The notes under the pieces: generated by a model | The model's database searches: none | The model's input: the letters and a program-made list of their open reading frames with translations, nothing else | What the model was told of the DNA's origin: nothing | Program-made: the position numbers and the translations under genes | Source of the DNA: Brugia malayi | Lineage: Eukaryota; Nematoda; Chromadorea; Rhabditida; Onchocercidae | Reading direction: 5' to 3' | Assembly: GCF_000002995.4 (NCBI RefSeq) | Contig: NW_025062479.1 | Location: 23,370,721-23,434,720, forward strand | Length of the DNA: 64,000 bases | Shown here: piece by piece, positions 1 to 10,824 of the stretch | Position numbering within the stretch: the first letter of the stretch is position 1 | Layout: each line of letters starts with the position of its first letter

Positions 1-3000
1 GAGGAAATTATGATAGAGGTATAATGATAACAATGTCATATAATCGATGAACAAAATGATGTGTATGATATTGATATGATGATAACAACAAATAATCATA
101 TGTGATAAATGATAAGTTTTATAAACTGATAACATATGATTGAAAAAAAGGAAATTATGATAAAGGCATGATGATAACAATGTCATATAATCGATGATCA
201 AAATGATGTGTATGATATTGATATGATGATAACAACAAATAATCATATGTGATAAATGATAAGTTTTATAAACTGATAACATATGATTGAAAAAAAGGAA
301 ATTATGATAAAAGGCATGATGATAACAATGTCATATAATAGATGATCAAAATGATATAGTATGATATTGATATGATGATAACAACAAATAATCATATGTG
401 ATAAATGATAAGTTTTATAAACTGATAACATATGATTGAAAAAAAGGAAATTATGATAAAAGCATGATGATAACAATGTCATATAATAGATGATCAAAAT
501 GATATATATGATATTGATATGATGATAACAACAAATAATCATATGTGATAAATGATAAGTTTTATTAAACTGATAACATATGATTGAAAAAAAGGAAATT
601 ATGATAAAAGCATGATGATAACAATGTCATATAATAGATGATCAAAATGATATATATGATATTGATATGATGATAACAACAAATAATCATATGTGATAAA
701 TGATAAGTTTTATAAACTGATAACATATGATTGAAAAAAAGGAAATTATGATAAAAGCATGATGATAACAATGTCATATAATAGATGATCAAAATGATAT
801 ATATGATATTGATATGATGATAACAACAAATAATTATATGTGATAAATGATAAGTTTTATAAACTGATAACATATGATTGAAAAAAAGGAAATTATGATA
901 AAAGCATGATGATAACAATGTCATATAATAGATGATCAAAATGATATATATGATATTGATATGATGATAACAACAAATAATCATATGTGATAAATGATAA
1001 GTTTTATAAACTGATAACATATGATTGAAAAAAAGGAAATTATGATAAAAGCATGATGATAACAATGTCATATAATAGATGATCAAAATGATATATATGA
1101 TATTGATATGATGATAACAACAAATAATTATATGTGATAAATGATAAGTTTTATAAACTGATAACATATGATTGAAAAAAAGGAAATTATGATAAAAGCA
1201 TGATGATAACAATGTCATATAATAGATGATCAAAATGATATATATGATATTGATATGATGATAACAACAAATAATCATATGTGATCAAATGATAAGTTTT
1301 ATTAACTGATAACATATGATTGAAAAAAAGGAAATTATGATAAAAGCATGATGATAACAATGTCATATAATAGATGATCAAAATGATATATATGATATTG
1401 ATATGATGATAACAACAAATAATCATATGTGATAAATGATAAGTTTTATAAACTGATAACATATGATTGAAAAAAAGGAAATTATGATAAAAGCATGATG
1501 ATAACAATGTCATATAATAGATGATCAAAATGATATATATGATATTGATATGATGATAACAACAAATAATCATATGTGATAAATGATAAGTTTTATAAAC
1601 TGATAACATATGATTGAAAAAAAGGAAATTATGATAAAAGCATGATGATAACAATGTCATATAATAGATGATCAAAATGATATATATGATATTGATATGA
1701 TGATAACAACAAATAATCATATGTGACAAATGATAAGTTTTATTAACTGATAACATATGATTGAAAAAAAGGAAATTATGATAAAAGCATGATGATAACA
1801 ATGTCATATAATAGATGATCAAAATGATATATATGATATTGATATGATGATAACAACAAATAATCATATGTGATAAATGATAAGTTTTATAAACTGATAA
1901 CATATGATTGAAAAAAAGGAAATTATGATAAAAGCATGATGATAACAATGTCATATAATAGATGATCAAAATGATATATATGATATTGATATGATGATAA
2001 CAACAAATAATTATATGTGATAAATGATAAGTTTTATAAACTGATAACATATGATTGAAAAAAAGGAAATTATGATAAAAGCATGATGATAACAATGTCA
2101 TATAATAGATGATCAAAATGATATATATGATATTGATATGATGATAACAACAAATAATCATATGTGACAAATGATAAGTTTTATTAACTGATAACATATG
2201 ATTGAAAAAAAGGAAATTATGATAAAAGCATGATGATAACAATGTCATATAATAGATGATCAAAATGATATATATGATATTGATATGATGATAACAACAA
2301 ATAATCATATGTGATAAATGAGAAGTTTTATAAACTGATAACATATGATTGAAAAAAAGGAAATTATGATAAAAGCATGATGATAACAATGTCATATAAT
2401 AGATGATCAAAATGATATATATGATATTGATATGATGATAACAACAAATAATCATATGTGATAAATGATAAGTTTTATAAACTGATAACATATGATTGAA
2501 AAAAAGGAAATTATGATAAAAGCATGATGATAACAATGTCATATAATAGATGATCAAAATGATATATATGATATTGATATGATGATAACAACAAATAATC
2601 ATATGTGATAAATGATAAGTTTTATAAACTGATAACATATGATTGAAAAAAAGGAAATTATGATAAAAGCATGATGATAACAATGTCATATAATAGATGA
2701 TCAAAATGATATATATGATATTGATATGATGATAACAACAAATAATCATATGTGACAAATGATAAGTTTTATTAACTGATAACATATGATTGAAAAAAAA
2801 GGAAATTATGATAAAGGCATGATGATAACAATGTCATATAATCGATGATCAAAATGATGTGTATGATATTGATATGATGATAACAACAAATAATTATATG
2901 TGATAAATGATAAGTTTTATAAACTGATAACATATGATTGAAAAAAAGGAAATTATGATAAAAGCATGATGATAACAATGTCATATGATAGATGATCAAA

Positions 3001-3090
3001 ATGATATATATGATATTGATATGATGATAACAACAAATAATCATATGTGATAAATGATAAGTTTTATAAACTGATAACATATGATTGACA
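1..3090. repeat. 147-bp AT-rich satellite array, about 21 units
   Basis: Head-to-tail units of exactly 147 bp run from the window edge to about 3090, where the pattern breaks off into unique sequence. Units are nearly identical inside the array; the outermost ones carry older variants (cgatgatcaaaatgatgtgt instead of tagatgatcaaaatgatata). Because 147 is divisible by three, the minus strand has long repetitive open frames (49-residue period), but nothing suggests they are translated. Each unit holds six TGATAA hexamers. The unit does not resemble what I know of the Onchocerca O-150 family. The array is cut by the left edge, so its true length is unknown. Confidence 0.97.
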
Positions 3091-5424
3091 ATGCTGATAA
3101 GTTGACATAATAGATGAATGTTGATTGATAACGATAGCAATTAATAAAATTAAATTTTATTGCATGCAAAAATAGTTAGTTATCATTAATAAAAATTGCT
3201 AATCTCATGATAAAATATATTTTTAAAATATTTTAAATTTTAATTTATTCGATTACAATTACGAATAAATAAAGATTAATAAAATATGGAACATATGTTG
3301 CTAATATAAATGATAAACTGATCAATTTGAATTAGTTTAAAAAGCAACGATTAAAAATTAAATATGTAAAGTTGAGAGAAGATTGTAAGCAAAATGCAAA
3401 TCAAAATTAAATTTCAAATAATAGATAAACACATTTTTAAACAACATTTAATTGCACTATGTACTTTTTGCTATGCAATAAGTAATAAATAAGAGAATAA
3501 GTAAGAGATTAAATGTGTAAACAATCGTTTAAAAATTATTACAGCATTATTTAATATTAGCAATTATTCAAACACTTTTAAAAATATTTAAATTCTGCTT
3601 TATCAAATTTAAATTTGCAATTATTACTTATAGCAATCATAAATTATTTGCGTTAATATTAAAAGAAATGAAGGTTTTTTGATAAAATTTTTAACTTAAA
3701 GTCTAAAAATTGATTTTCAAATTAAAATTAAAAATATTTTTTCTTTTAATTTTTTTTATTGTATTAATTTTGAAACAATCAATCATTATCATTTGAAATG
3801 ATATTAATTAACAATTTTGCAAATTATGATAAACTAAACTAAAGCTAAAATGAAATAATGAAAGTTTTTTGATAAAATTTTTAACTAAAAGTTTAAAAAT
3901 TGATTTTTAAAATCAAATTAAAAGTAATTTTTTTTTTCTTTTAGTTTTTTTGCTGTATTAATTTTGAAACAATCAATCATCATAATATTACTTAAAATTT
4001 TTGTAAATTATGATAAACTAAACTAAAATGAAAAGTTAAAAATTGTAATAACCAAATATGCAATCAATCATACATTTAAAAACATAACAAATACAAGTTT
4101 TTATTTTAAAATTATAATTTCTATGAATTGAAAAGATTTAAAAATTTATGAATACAATAAGCGATCAGTAATCAAAATTGATTTTTAGCATTGTTCAAAT
4201 AAACATTTTATAGCTAAAAACAGAAAATGTCATCAACAATAATTAGATATTTGTTCTTATTTGTTTCAAAGTTTTAATTACATTTGACAATTTTCTGTTT
4301 TATTTTTTTTTTTTTTTTTTTTTAGAAGTACAAATTGAAATTTTTTTTTTTTTGATTTTTGTGATAATAACAAATTTTAAAACTGTTTTTTTTTGTTTTG
4401 AATTAAATTCTCCTAAGTTTCATTTTTTTTTTCAATGAAATTTTAAAGTTTTATTAATTAATGATGATAATAAAGGAAGTAAACGAATGAAAAAAAAAAA
4501 AATGAATAAAAAAATTTTATTGGAAATTTGGAAATTTTGAAATTATTCATTCAACTAGGAAATGAAAATAATTGCATTTGACTGATAAAAATTGGCCATT
4601 TAAAAGTTTTTGCTCATAGAATTCATTAAAATTCACTAAAATTATTAAAATTAAAGAATTCACAAAGTATGTAGGCAAATTATTCAGCACTCTTACAACA
4701 ATTTTAAAAAACATTTATTTCAAAGTTTTTCTAAATTTAGAAACAAATTTGAAAAGCATTGTACAATTTAAAAAGAATTTGTTCAATTTTCAAATTTGTC
4801 TTATTTTATTTCGAAGCTTGAAAATGACCTTTTCATCAATGTTTACATTCTGTAAATTTTAAAATATTAAATTAAAATTTGATATATATTATTAATTTGA
4901 CAAAATTATAGGTTAATGAATTTATACTGAACTATCCATAAAAGAAGCTAACGATTGACACTCTCGAATCTGTCAAAATAAATTTTTGATTTGCACTGCA
5001 GTCAGATTATAAAATTCTTTTAATAACTATCTTGAAATTAAAAAGTTTTATAAAATTCTATTTGATCTAATTAAAACTGATAAGTAAGTGATAAGCTTCT
5101 TAAATGATCGATTTAATGATTTATATATCTAATGGTTAAGCTGCTTATCTGGACCTTTTAACTAGAAAAAAAAAAAAAAAAAAAAAAATTTTATAAATTA
5201 AAAAAAAAATTCAAATGCAATTACACTAAAATAAATATATCGTCTCTAATAGCAGATGGAAAGTTTAATTAAATTCACTCAAAAAGCCAATCATTGAATT
5301 TATCAATTGATATCTAATATCTTCAAGTAATTAAAAGTTAAAGTAATAATTTTGAACTAATAAAATCATAAATAAATCTATATAAACTTTTTAAAACAGG
5401 TAACAAATGAGCATATCATTTTAA
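3091..5424. other. AT-rich intergenic DNA
   Basis: About 2.3 kb with many T and A runs and no frame I can defend as coding. It contains an imperfect two-copy duplication (listed separately). A short stretch near 4930-5010 is less AT-rich and has an acceptor-like signal on the minus strand, but nothing joins to it in phase. Confidence 0.6.
3669..3982. repeat. Two-copy direct repeat of about 120 bp
   Basis: A segment beginning gttttttgataaaattttta at about 3673 and ending in gaaacaatcaatcat near 3788 recurs at about 3863-3977 with roughly 90% identity, separated by about 70 bp of unrelated sequence. It is non-coding and looks like a local duplication. Confidence 0.75.
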
Positions 5425-5932
5425 TTATTTGATATTACCAAATTCCCTGCCAAATTTGTTCGATAACCAATTAATGATTTTCGCAGGTGATTGTTCGAGA
5501 ATGCGCAGGTGATCACATGAAAAATCAATGAAAAATATGATTACTTTATTGATCATACCTTAAGTGAAAAATATGTTATCAATATTATCAGTGATAAATA
5601 CGAGTTGATAAAAAGTGCCAATTTAAAAATCATCAAAAATTAATCCTACCATTGATACTATCATTCTTCCTTGATTTGTTGACAATTACCTTTACATTCG
5701 CCAAAAACAAAAAATTGGAGACTTATTTCACAAATCTTTATAAATTAAAATGAAAAATATTTTATCTTTTATTAAATCTTCTTCTATGACATTATAAAAT
5801 TATCATATCAATTGAATCATACATTTTTATATCGTACAATGAATTTAGTACCAGAAAAAAATCGTTATCAAAATTATCAAATAGTATAATTAATATTGTT
5901 GTCATCAACATTCTTCTTTTCACACCTATCAT
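5425..5932 (-). CDS. Candidate small secreted protein (86 aa, 3 exons), unrecognised
   Basis: Proposed exons on the minus strand are 5852-5932, 5690-5735 and 5425-5558. Exon 1 starts MIGVKRR and runs into a hydrophobic stretch (LMTTILIILF), which looks like a signal peptide. The junctions keep frame: phase 0 at the first intron, and a split GGT codon at the second (donor gtaatt, acceptor cacttaag). Exon 3 ends in WLSNKFGREFGNIK and a TAA stop. The mature part has three cysteines. A KFGR step near the end could be an amidation and cleavage signal, which is speculative. All exons are short and the acceptors moderate, so this could be a chance assembly of open stretches. I do not recognise the family. 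Confidence 0.33.
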
Positions 5933-5957
5933 TCTACAATACCTTCTTGAATTCAAC

Positions 5958-6365
5958 GATCATCATCATTATCATTATTACCATCATCAGCATCATCATT
6001 ATGATCATTGTCATCATCATCGTCAGCAACAGCAGAAGCAATAATAATATCATCATTACTATCATCGCTGTATCATTATTATTCAGCATCAATAATATTA
6101 TCACTATCATCAACATTATATTATTATGTTATTATCGTTATTATCACTCATTACTTATTATTATTGTTATTATCACCGCTATCATTTTATCATTATTTAT
6201 TCACATTATTTTTATTATTTTATTCTTACTGTTATTTTATAATGTCATTATTCTGTTCCCACTGTTATTTTATATATTATTATTTTATTATTATTATTGT
6301 TTTCACCATTACTATTATCATTATCAGCTAGTATCATTATTATCATTCTTATCATTACATCATAA
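5958..6365. repeat. Interrupted (ATC)n/(ATT)n trinucleotide tract
   Basis: About 400 bp of tca/tta/ttc trinucleotides with scattered substitutions. The Ile/Ser/Tyr-rich open frames through it on both strands are products of the repeat, not genes. Confidence 0.9.
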
Positions 6366-6481
6366 AGTCCCTATTAATCACTTACAGCTCGAGAACATAT
6401 GAAAATTATGGCATTTATTTGACAAATTGAGGTTTGCTGCTGCTACTTACTGCTTACAATTTGCGCAATTTGCACACAAAT

Positions 6482-7569
6482 TTATTTTAAACTGAGATGT
6501 GACAAACGATTTTGATGACCGCTAGAAATGGACGGTAGGGTAAAGTGCTTTCTTGTTTTGACCTTTTCTTCATGCATCTTGTTGACCAGTGCATCTGATT
6601 GTAATTTCTTTCGTTTTAATTCCATATTAAATACATCCAAAAACTGAAAAATTAACAATGAAGCGCAATTATATATGATATGAGCGCTATTGTCCAGTAA
6701 ATGGTATTCAAAAAAGTTGAAAAATTTTTCTTTTCAAATGTTGATGATAAAATTTTAAACCTGTTAACTAGAACTCCTATTGAATTGTACTTTCTAATTT
6801 GTCTTTATAAGCCCATTTGCTATTCATTGTTTATAAATTTGAGAAATTTCTGATCGAATTAAAAAATGTCAAAAGAATTACGAATTTTCTTAAAATGATG
6901 ATATATCATTTATGAAAACTTTTTTTTTTTTTTTTTTGAGAAAAAGGGCAAAAATTAAAATTTCAACCATCAATTTATTTTTGTATATTAGAAAAGAGAA
7001 AAAATTTTTTGATTTAAATTTTGTCAATTTTTTTTTCTTTTTCAAATATATATTAATTATAAATGAAAATAAATAAAACTATTAATTAATAAAGATAAAA
7101 AAAAAAACTTACTGGATCATATAGAAAATTTGTTATTAAACAATTATTGTTGATTGTATTTGTTTTCATCAATTTCATTTCATCATTACAACATTTGCTG
7201 ATACTTTTACCGCATACTCTTTAAGCATATGCTATATCATTTTAAATTAAATGATGTCTAAAAAAAAAATTAAATTAAATGATATCATTTAAATTAGTTT
7301 TACAAAAAAAAAAAAAAAGGTTTTAAAAAATACCTTAAATGAGGTAAAGTTCGTGCCCATAAACGACATTCAGCTTCAACATCATCATCTGACATTGGTT
7401 CACCTTCATAAATTGATTTTTCTGCTCGTAGCAAAAAATGTTCCTTCACTTTACAATCATCATTTGATAAATGATAATTTTGCATAAAAATAGGCCTTCG
7501 ATAATGATTCGTCTTTTCTTTTACATTTTTCCTACTACAATTAATCGAAATACGTGACGTGTGATACAT
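6482..7569 (-). CDS. Unrecognised 160-aa protein, probably DAF-19/RFX-regulated (ciliary)
   Basis: Exons 7334-7569, 7113-7197 and 6482-6643 (minus). Exon 1 ends in a split codon (AG|gtattt) completed by the first base of exon 2. Exon 2 ends on a whole codon before gtaagt, and exon 3 follows a good tttttcag acceptor and stays open to a TAA stop. The three exons together give 160 residues. The product is hydrophilic, with an acidic patch (EPMSDDDVEAE, about residues 57-67), a WARTLPHL motif and a basic, helical C-terminal third (ELKRKK). There is no signal peptide or membrane span. I do not recognise the family. The useful clue is upstream: a full X-box match 39 bp before the ATG, plus a CRE-like TGACGTGA at 7573-7580. 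In nematodes X-boxes at this distance mark genes expressed in ciliated neurons. The exon 2 acceptor (gtatcag) is weak, but phase and open frame support it. Confidence 0.72.
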
Positions 7570-7607
7570 TATTGACGTGATGTACGTCGAAATAACGCCT
7601 TTAATGC

Positions 7608-7621
7608 ATTACCATGGTAAC
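7608..7621 (-). promoter_or_regulatory. X-box (RFX/DAF-19 binding site)
   Basis: The 14-mer ATTACCATGGTAAC fits the nematode X-box consensus (RTHNYYATRRNAAC) at every position when read on the plus strand, and at 13 of 14 on the other strand because it is nearly palindromic. It lies 39 bp upstream of the minus-strand ATG at 7569, within the range usual for ciliary genes. The divergent plus-strand gene begins about 660 bp away and is a less likely target. Confidence 0.7.
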
Positions 7622-8281
7622 GCGCATTATGATAATGAGATTGAAGTTGAATTGCTAGCTAACAATGATTAGTAATTATTATAAATTAAAATTATAAATG
7701 ATTATTTTTCAAATTCTTTTAGCAAATAACAACTATTATCATTACTGATAAAAGATTTCTTTGAAAAAATTATCAACAAAATGTTGAAATTCATTTTTCT
7801 TTATTATATTGGATATATTGGAAATTATATTTTCTTTTTCCTGCTGAAAGAGAAAAAGTAAAATACTTTACTTTTAAAAAAATTTGAAAAAAAAAAAGTG
7901 CAACAAATTATTTCTTATAATTTTTTGCTTTTTCTTTTTATTTTTTGCATTTATTAGTATAGTTGAACTTATCAATTTATGAATAATATGATAAAAATTT
8001 CAAATTGAAAAAAGATTTCAACCACAGAAAAAAAAATTCTATAATTTTAAATTTATTTTTATTAGATTTCAATTAAAACAAAATGATTTGATCAGAATTT
8101 GATAATAAATGCAATGAATAATATAGCAATCAATAAGCAGATGAGACTGCTAAGGTGAGATATCAAAGGTCAAGTGGATGACAAATGATCCTTTCTACAG
8201 GTCAAGTCAACATTCGATCCTACTGCCATAACTAAATCTTATTGTTTCTCGATTATACTATCATTTCTTCCAGATATTTTC

Positions 8282-9644
8282 ATGGCTTTTTTCATTATCA
8301 TGGTATTTCTTTCCTTCTTTCAAATTTTTTTTTTTTCATTTAAATTTTAAAACATTTAATTAATTCTTTAAATCATTGAAAATTATTAATTTCAATGTAA
8401 AGCACAATATTGAACATGAAAATTTTTCGATCGTATAAACAAAATTAATTTTATAAAAAATTGAATTTTACAATAAATTTATAAATTATAATAATAGTTT
8501 AATCATTTATTTACTTATTACTTATATTTAAATTGCAAAAAAAAAAGCAAAAAAAAATTTATGAGCAAAAAAATTTTTTACAAATTTTTATAAATTACTT
8601 CTTTTTTTTTTCTTTTCATCAAAATTTTTGCATCCTAATTTTATCAATAAATTATTGTTGTATGATTTTATCATTTTCACTTATCATTGATAAAATGTTT
8701 ATCATCGTTTGCCATAGATTTTGCTATTTTCAACATTTGATAACACAAATGAATGCTTACCAAAACCGGATATTATCGAAAAGAAAACATCAGTCAATAT
8801 GGGATTAGCGGAAGCAGTAAATTCAGTTGGTATGTTTATGTTTACCCATAAATAATTTTATTTTTCATAATAATTACAAACATTTGATAATTTAGTAATG
8901 TTTATAGCATGTTATCTAAGATGTATTTCATTTATATTAATTGCTATTAATTATTTGTTAATTAATATAATCTATTAATTAATACAAAATTGATAAATAA
9001 TATAAAAATTATAATATACTGCAGGGAATATTGTGAAAAAATTAGTTAATGTCACTGAATTAGTTGGTAAAGTGGAAAATATTATGAGTGATACCATTTA
9101 TAATGCTAGCCATATTTCAAAAATTAATGAAACTGTGCAAATGGATGAAAGTATTGTCGAAAAAGTTTCTAAGGTTAGCTTTGCATATAATATTTTAAAT
9201 TGTTATAATTTTTATGTAAAATTTGATCAATTAATAATTTAATTAAGATTTAAAAATTTAATTAAATAAAGATTTGAAAGTTTAATTAAATAAGGATTAA
9301 GGATAAAGTTTAAAAGTTTAATTTTTTTAAAAGGTTAAATAAGGATAAAGTTTAATTAAATAAGAAATTAAGATTTAAAAATTTAATTAAATAAAGATTT
9401 GAAATTAAGATTTGAAAATTTAATTAATTCATTCTCAATGATATTCATCATCCTATTTATAAGAAGATTATAATTTATGATAATCTCTGATTAATATTGA
9501 AGATTAAAATGATTAATGATTACATTATATGAATTTGTTGAATTAAAAATAAAAAAAAATTACCATATTTTATAGAAATGTCACGTACCAGAAGAATGTG
9601 ACAAATTGTGGAAGCATTTCTTTGGAAAATGTGGATGTCAATAA
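8282..9644 (+). CDS. Small secreted cysteine-containing glycoprotein (116 aa, 4 exons), unrecognised
   Basis: Exons 8282-8302, 8718-8829, 9025-9173 and 9576-9644. An acceptor (cttccag) at 8273 sits 8 bp before the ATG, as for SL trans-splicing. Exon 1 encodes only MAFFIIM; joined in phase to exon 2 (ILLFSTFDNTNEC) it forms a signal peptide, with likely cleavage before the first cysteine. Intron phases (0, 1, 0) match throughout and the last exon ends in a TAA stop. The mature chain of about 95 residues has five cysteines, one at the N-terminus and four clustered at the C-terminus (KCHVPEEC and GKCGCQ), with a helical middle. Three N-glycosylation sequons (NVT, NAS, NET) fit an extracellular protein. 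If exon 1 is wrong, translation could start at the Met at 8799. I do not recognise a family. Confidence 0.68.
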
Positions 9645-10339
9645 ATATGAAATTAAAATTATAAATTTAATAGTTATGACCTCATAGTATCTAAATTTTT
9701 AAATACTAATTAAATGTAATTTTCTTGCCAGAAATGCTAATTAATGTTAAGTGAAAAGCCTGTAAAGTTTTATTATATCACAGTAAATTTACTTGTAAAT
9801 ACCGCTAAGTACACGTGGTATTTACTGTTAAAAATTGTACAAAAAATGAAGAAAATTTTTGTTTTTTTTTTTTTAAATGATCAGCTTTAAAACAATTTTG
9901 ACAAATTATTTTTTGTTAATTTGTTTGTTAATTGATATCAATTTTGCAAGAAATTCATAAATTAATTGTTGCTTACTATTTGTTATTTTTTAGTTCTGCA
10001 ATTTAATCCATATTTTAAAATGTATGGCTGGAATAATTATCAATTAATTTATGCTCAAATTTCTGTTGTTGCTGTTGTTTATTCATTGAGAATGTAACCG
10101 ATAAAAGATTTTTTTAATTTGTTATTAGTTTTATTTAAAAAAAATTTTTCACATAAAATCCCAGCAGGTGGTCCAAATGATTCTATGAAAAAGTTCGTTT
10201 ATTGTGAACTGAGTTAAATAAATGAAGTGAATTCATCAATTAATCAGAATTACTGCAATTTTTTACAGCATAATTGCTGATTACTTGTTGTTTAAATATT
10301 TCGATGTATTGACGCATTAAAACAAATCCTGAAAAGTTT
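9645..10339. other. Intergenic DNA with a short hairpin
   Basis: No gene is visible. A perfect 9-bp inverted repeat, GTAAATACC (9795-9803) and GGTATTTAC (9817-9825), with a 13-nt loop lies about 150 bp downstream of the preceding gene's stop and is the only structured element. Confidence 0.6.
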
Positions 10340-10490
10340 TACTACTAACAGTAAATAATAATGATAATGATAATAATAGAAGTGGTAATAATAATAATAA
10401 TAATAATAATAGAAATGATAATAATAATAATAGTAGTAATGATAATAACAGAAATGGTAATAACAATAATAATAATAATAATAATGTAAC
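10340..10490. repeat. (AAT)n/(ATG)n microsatellite
   Basis: Interrupted aataat/gataat trinucleotides. The Tyr-rich minus-strand open frame across it is a repeat artefact. Confidence 0.9.
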
Positions 10491-10708
10491 AAACATATAA
10501 GTAAATAAATCAGTTAATTAAAATAAGTTTAATAATAAATAACGATAAAAGCGCTGAAGAGAGAAAAAAATGATGCAAAAATAATAATGATAGTAATGGT
10601 AATAATGACAAATAATGTGACAAACATATAAGTAAATAAATTAATTAATTAAAATAACATTAATAATAAACGATAAAAGTGCTGAAGAGAGAATAATAAT
10701 GATGCAAA
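10488..10708. repeat. Tandem duplication, about 130-bp spacing
   Basis: The segment from acaaacatataagtaaataa (about 10490) to gatgcaaaa (about 10581) is repeated at about 10619-10708 with small differences, including the recognisable core ctgaagagagaa. Non-coding. Confidence 0.85.
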
Positions 10709-10824
10709 ATTTTGCTTAAAAATAAGCTAGCAAATAATAATAAATATATAAATGAATAAATAAATAAAATGAAATAAATAAAAAAAAACAAACAAATATA
10801 TAAATAAATAAAATAAAATGCCTT

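Noticed and set aside
1..3140. Long minus-strand open frames (up to 532 codons) with a 49-residue repeat
   Set aside because: They follow from a 147-bp repeat length divisible by three and lack of stops in one frame; the Tyr/Ile/His/Leu-rich product, start codons inside units and abrupt end with the array argue against a gene.
5896..6402. Ile/Ser/Tyr-rich open frames on both strands
   Set aside because: Translations of an (ATC/ATT)n tract.
8150..8215. Two AGGTCA nuclear-receptor half-sites (about 8166 and 8200) and a tRNA-like T-arm (attcgatcc)
   Set aside because: Half-sites are common by chance and 34 bp apart; no cloverleaf can be drawn upstream of the T-arm-like sequence. No tRNA or rRNA gene was found anywhere in the window.
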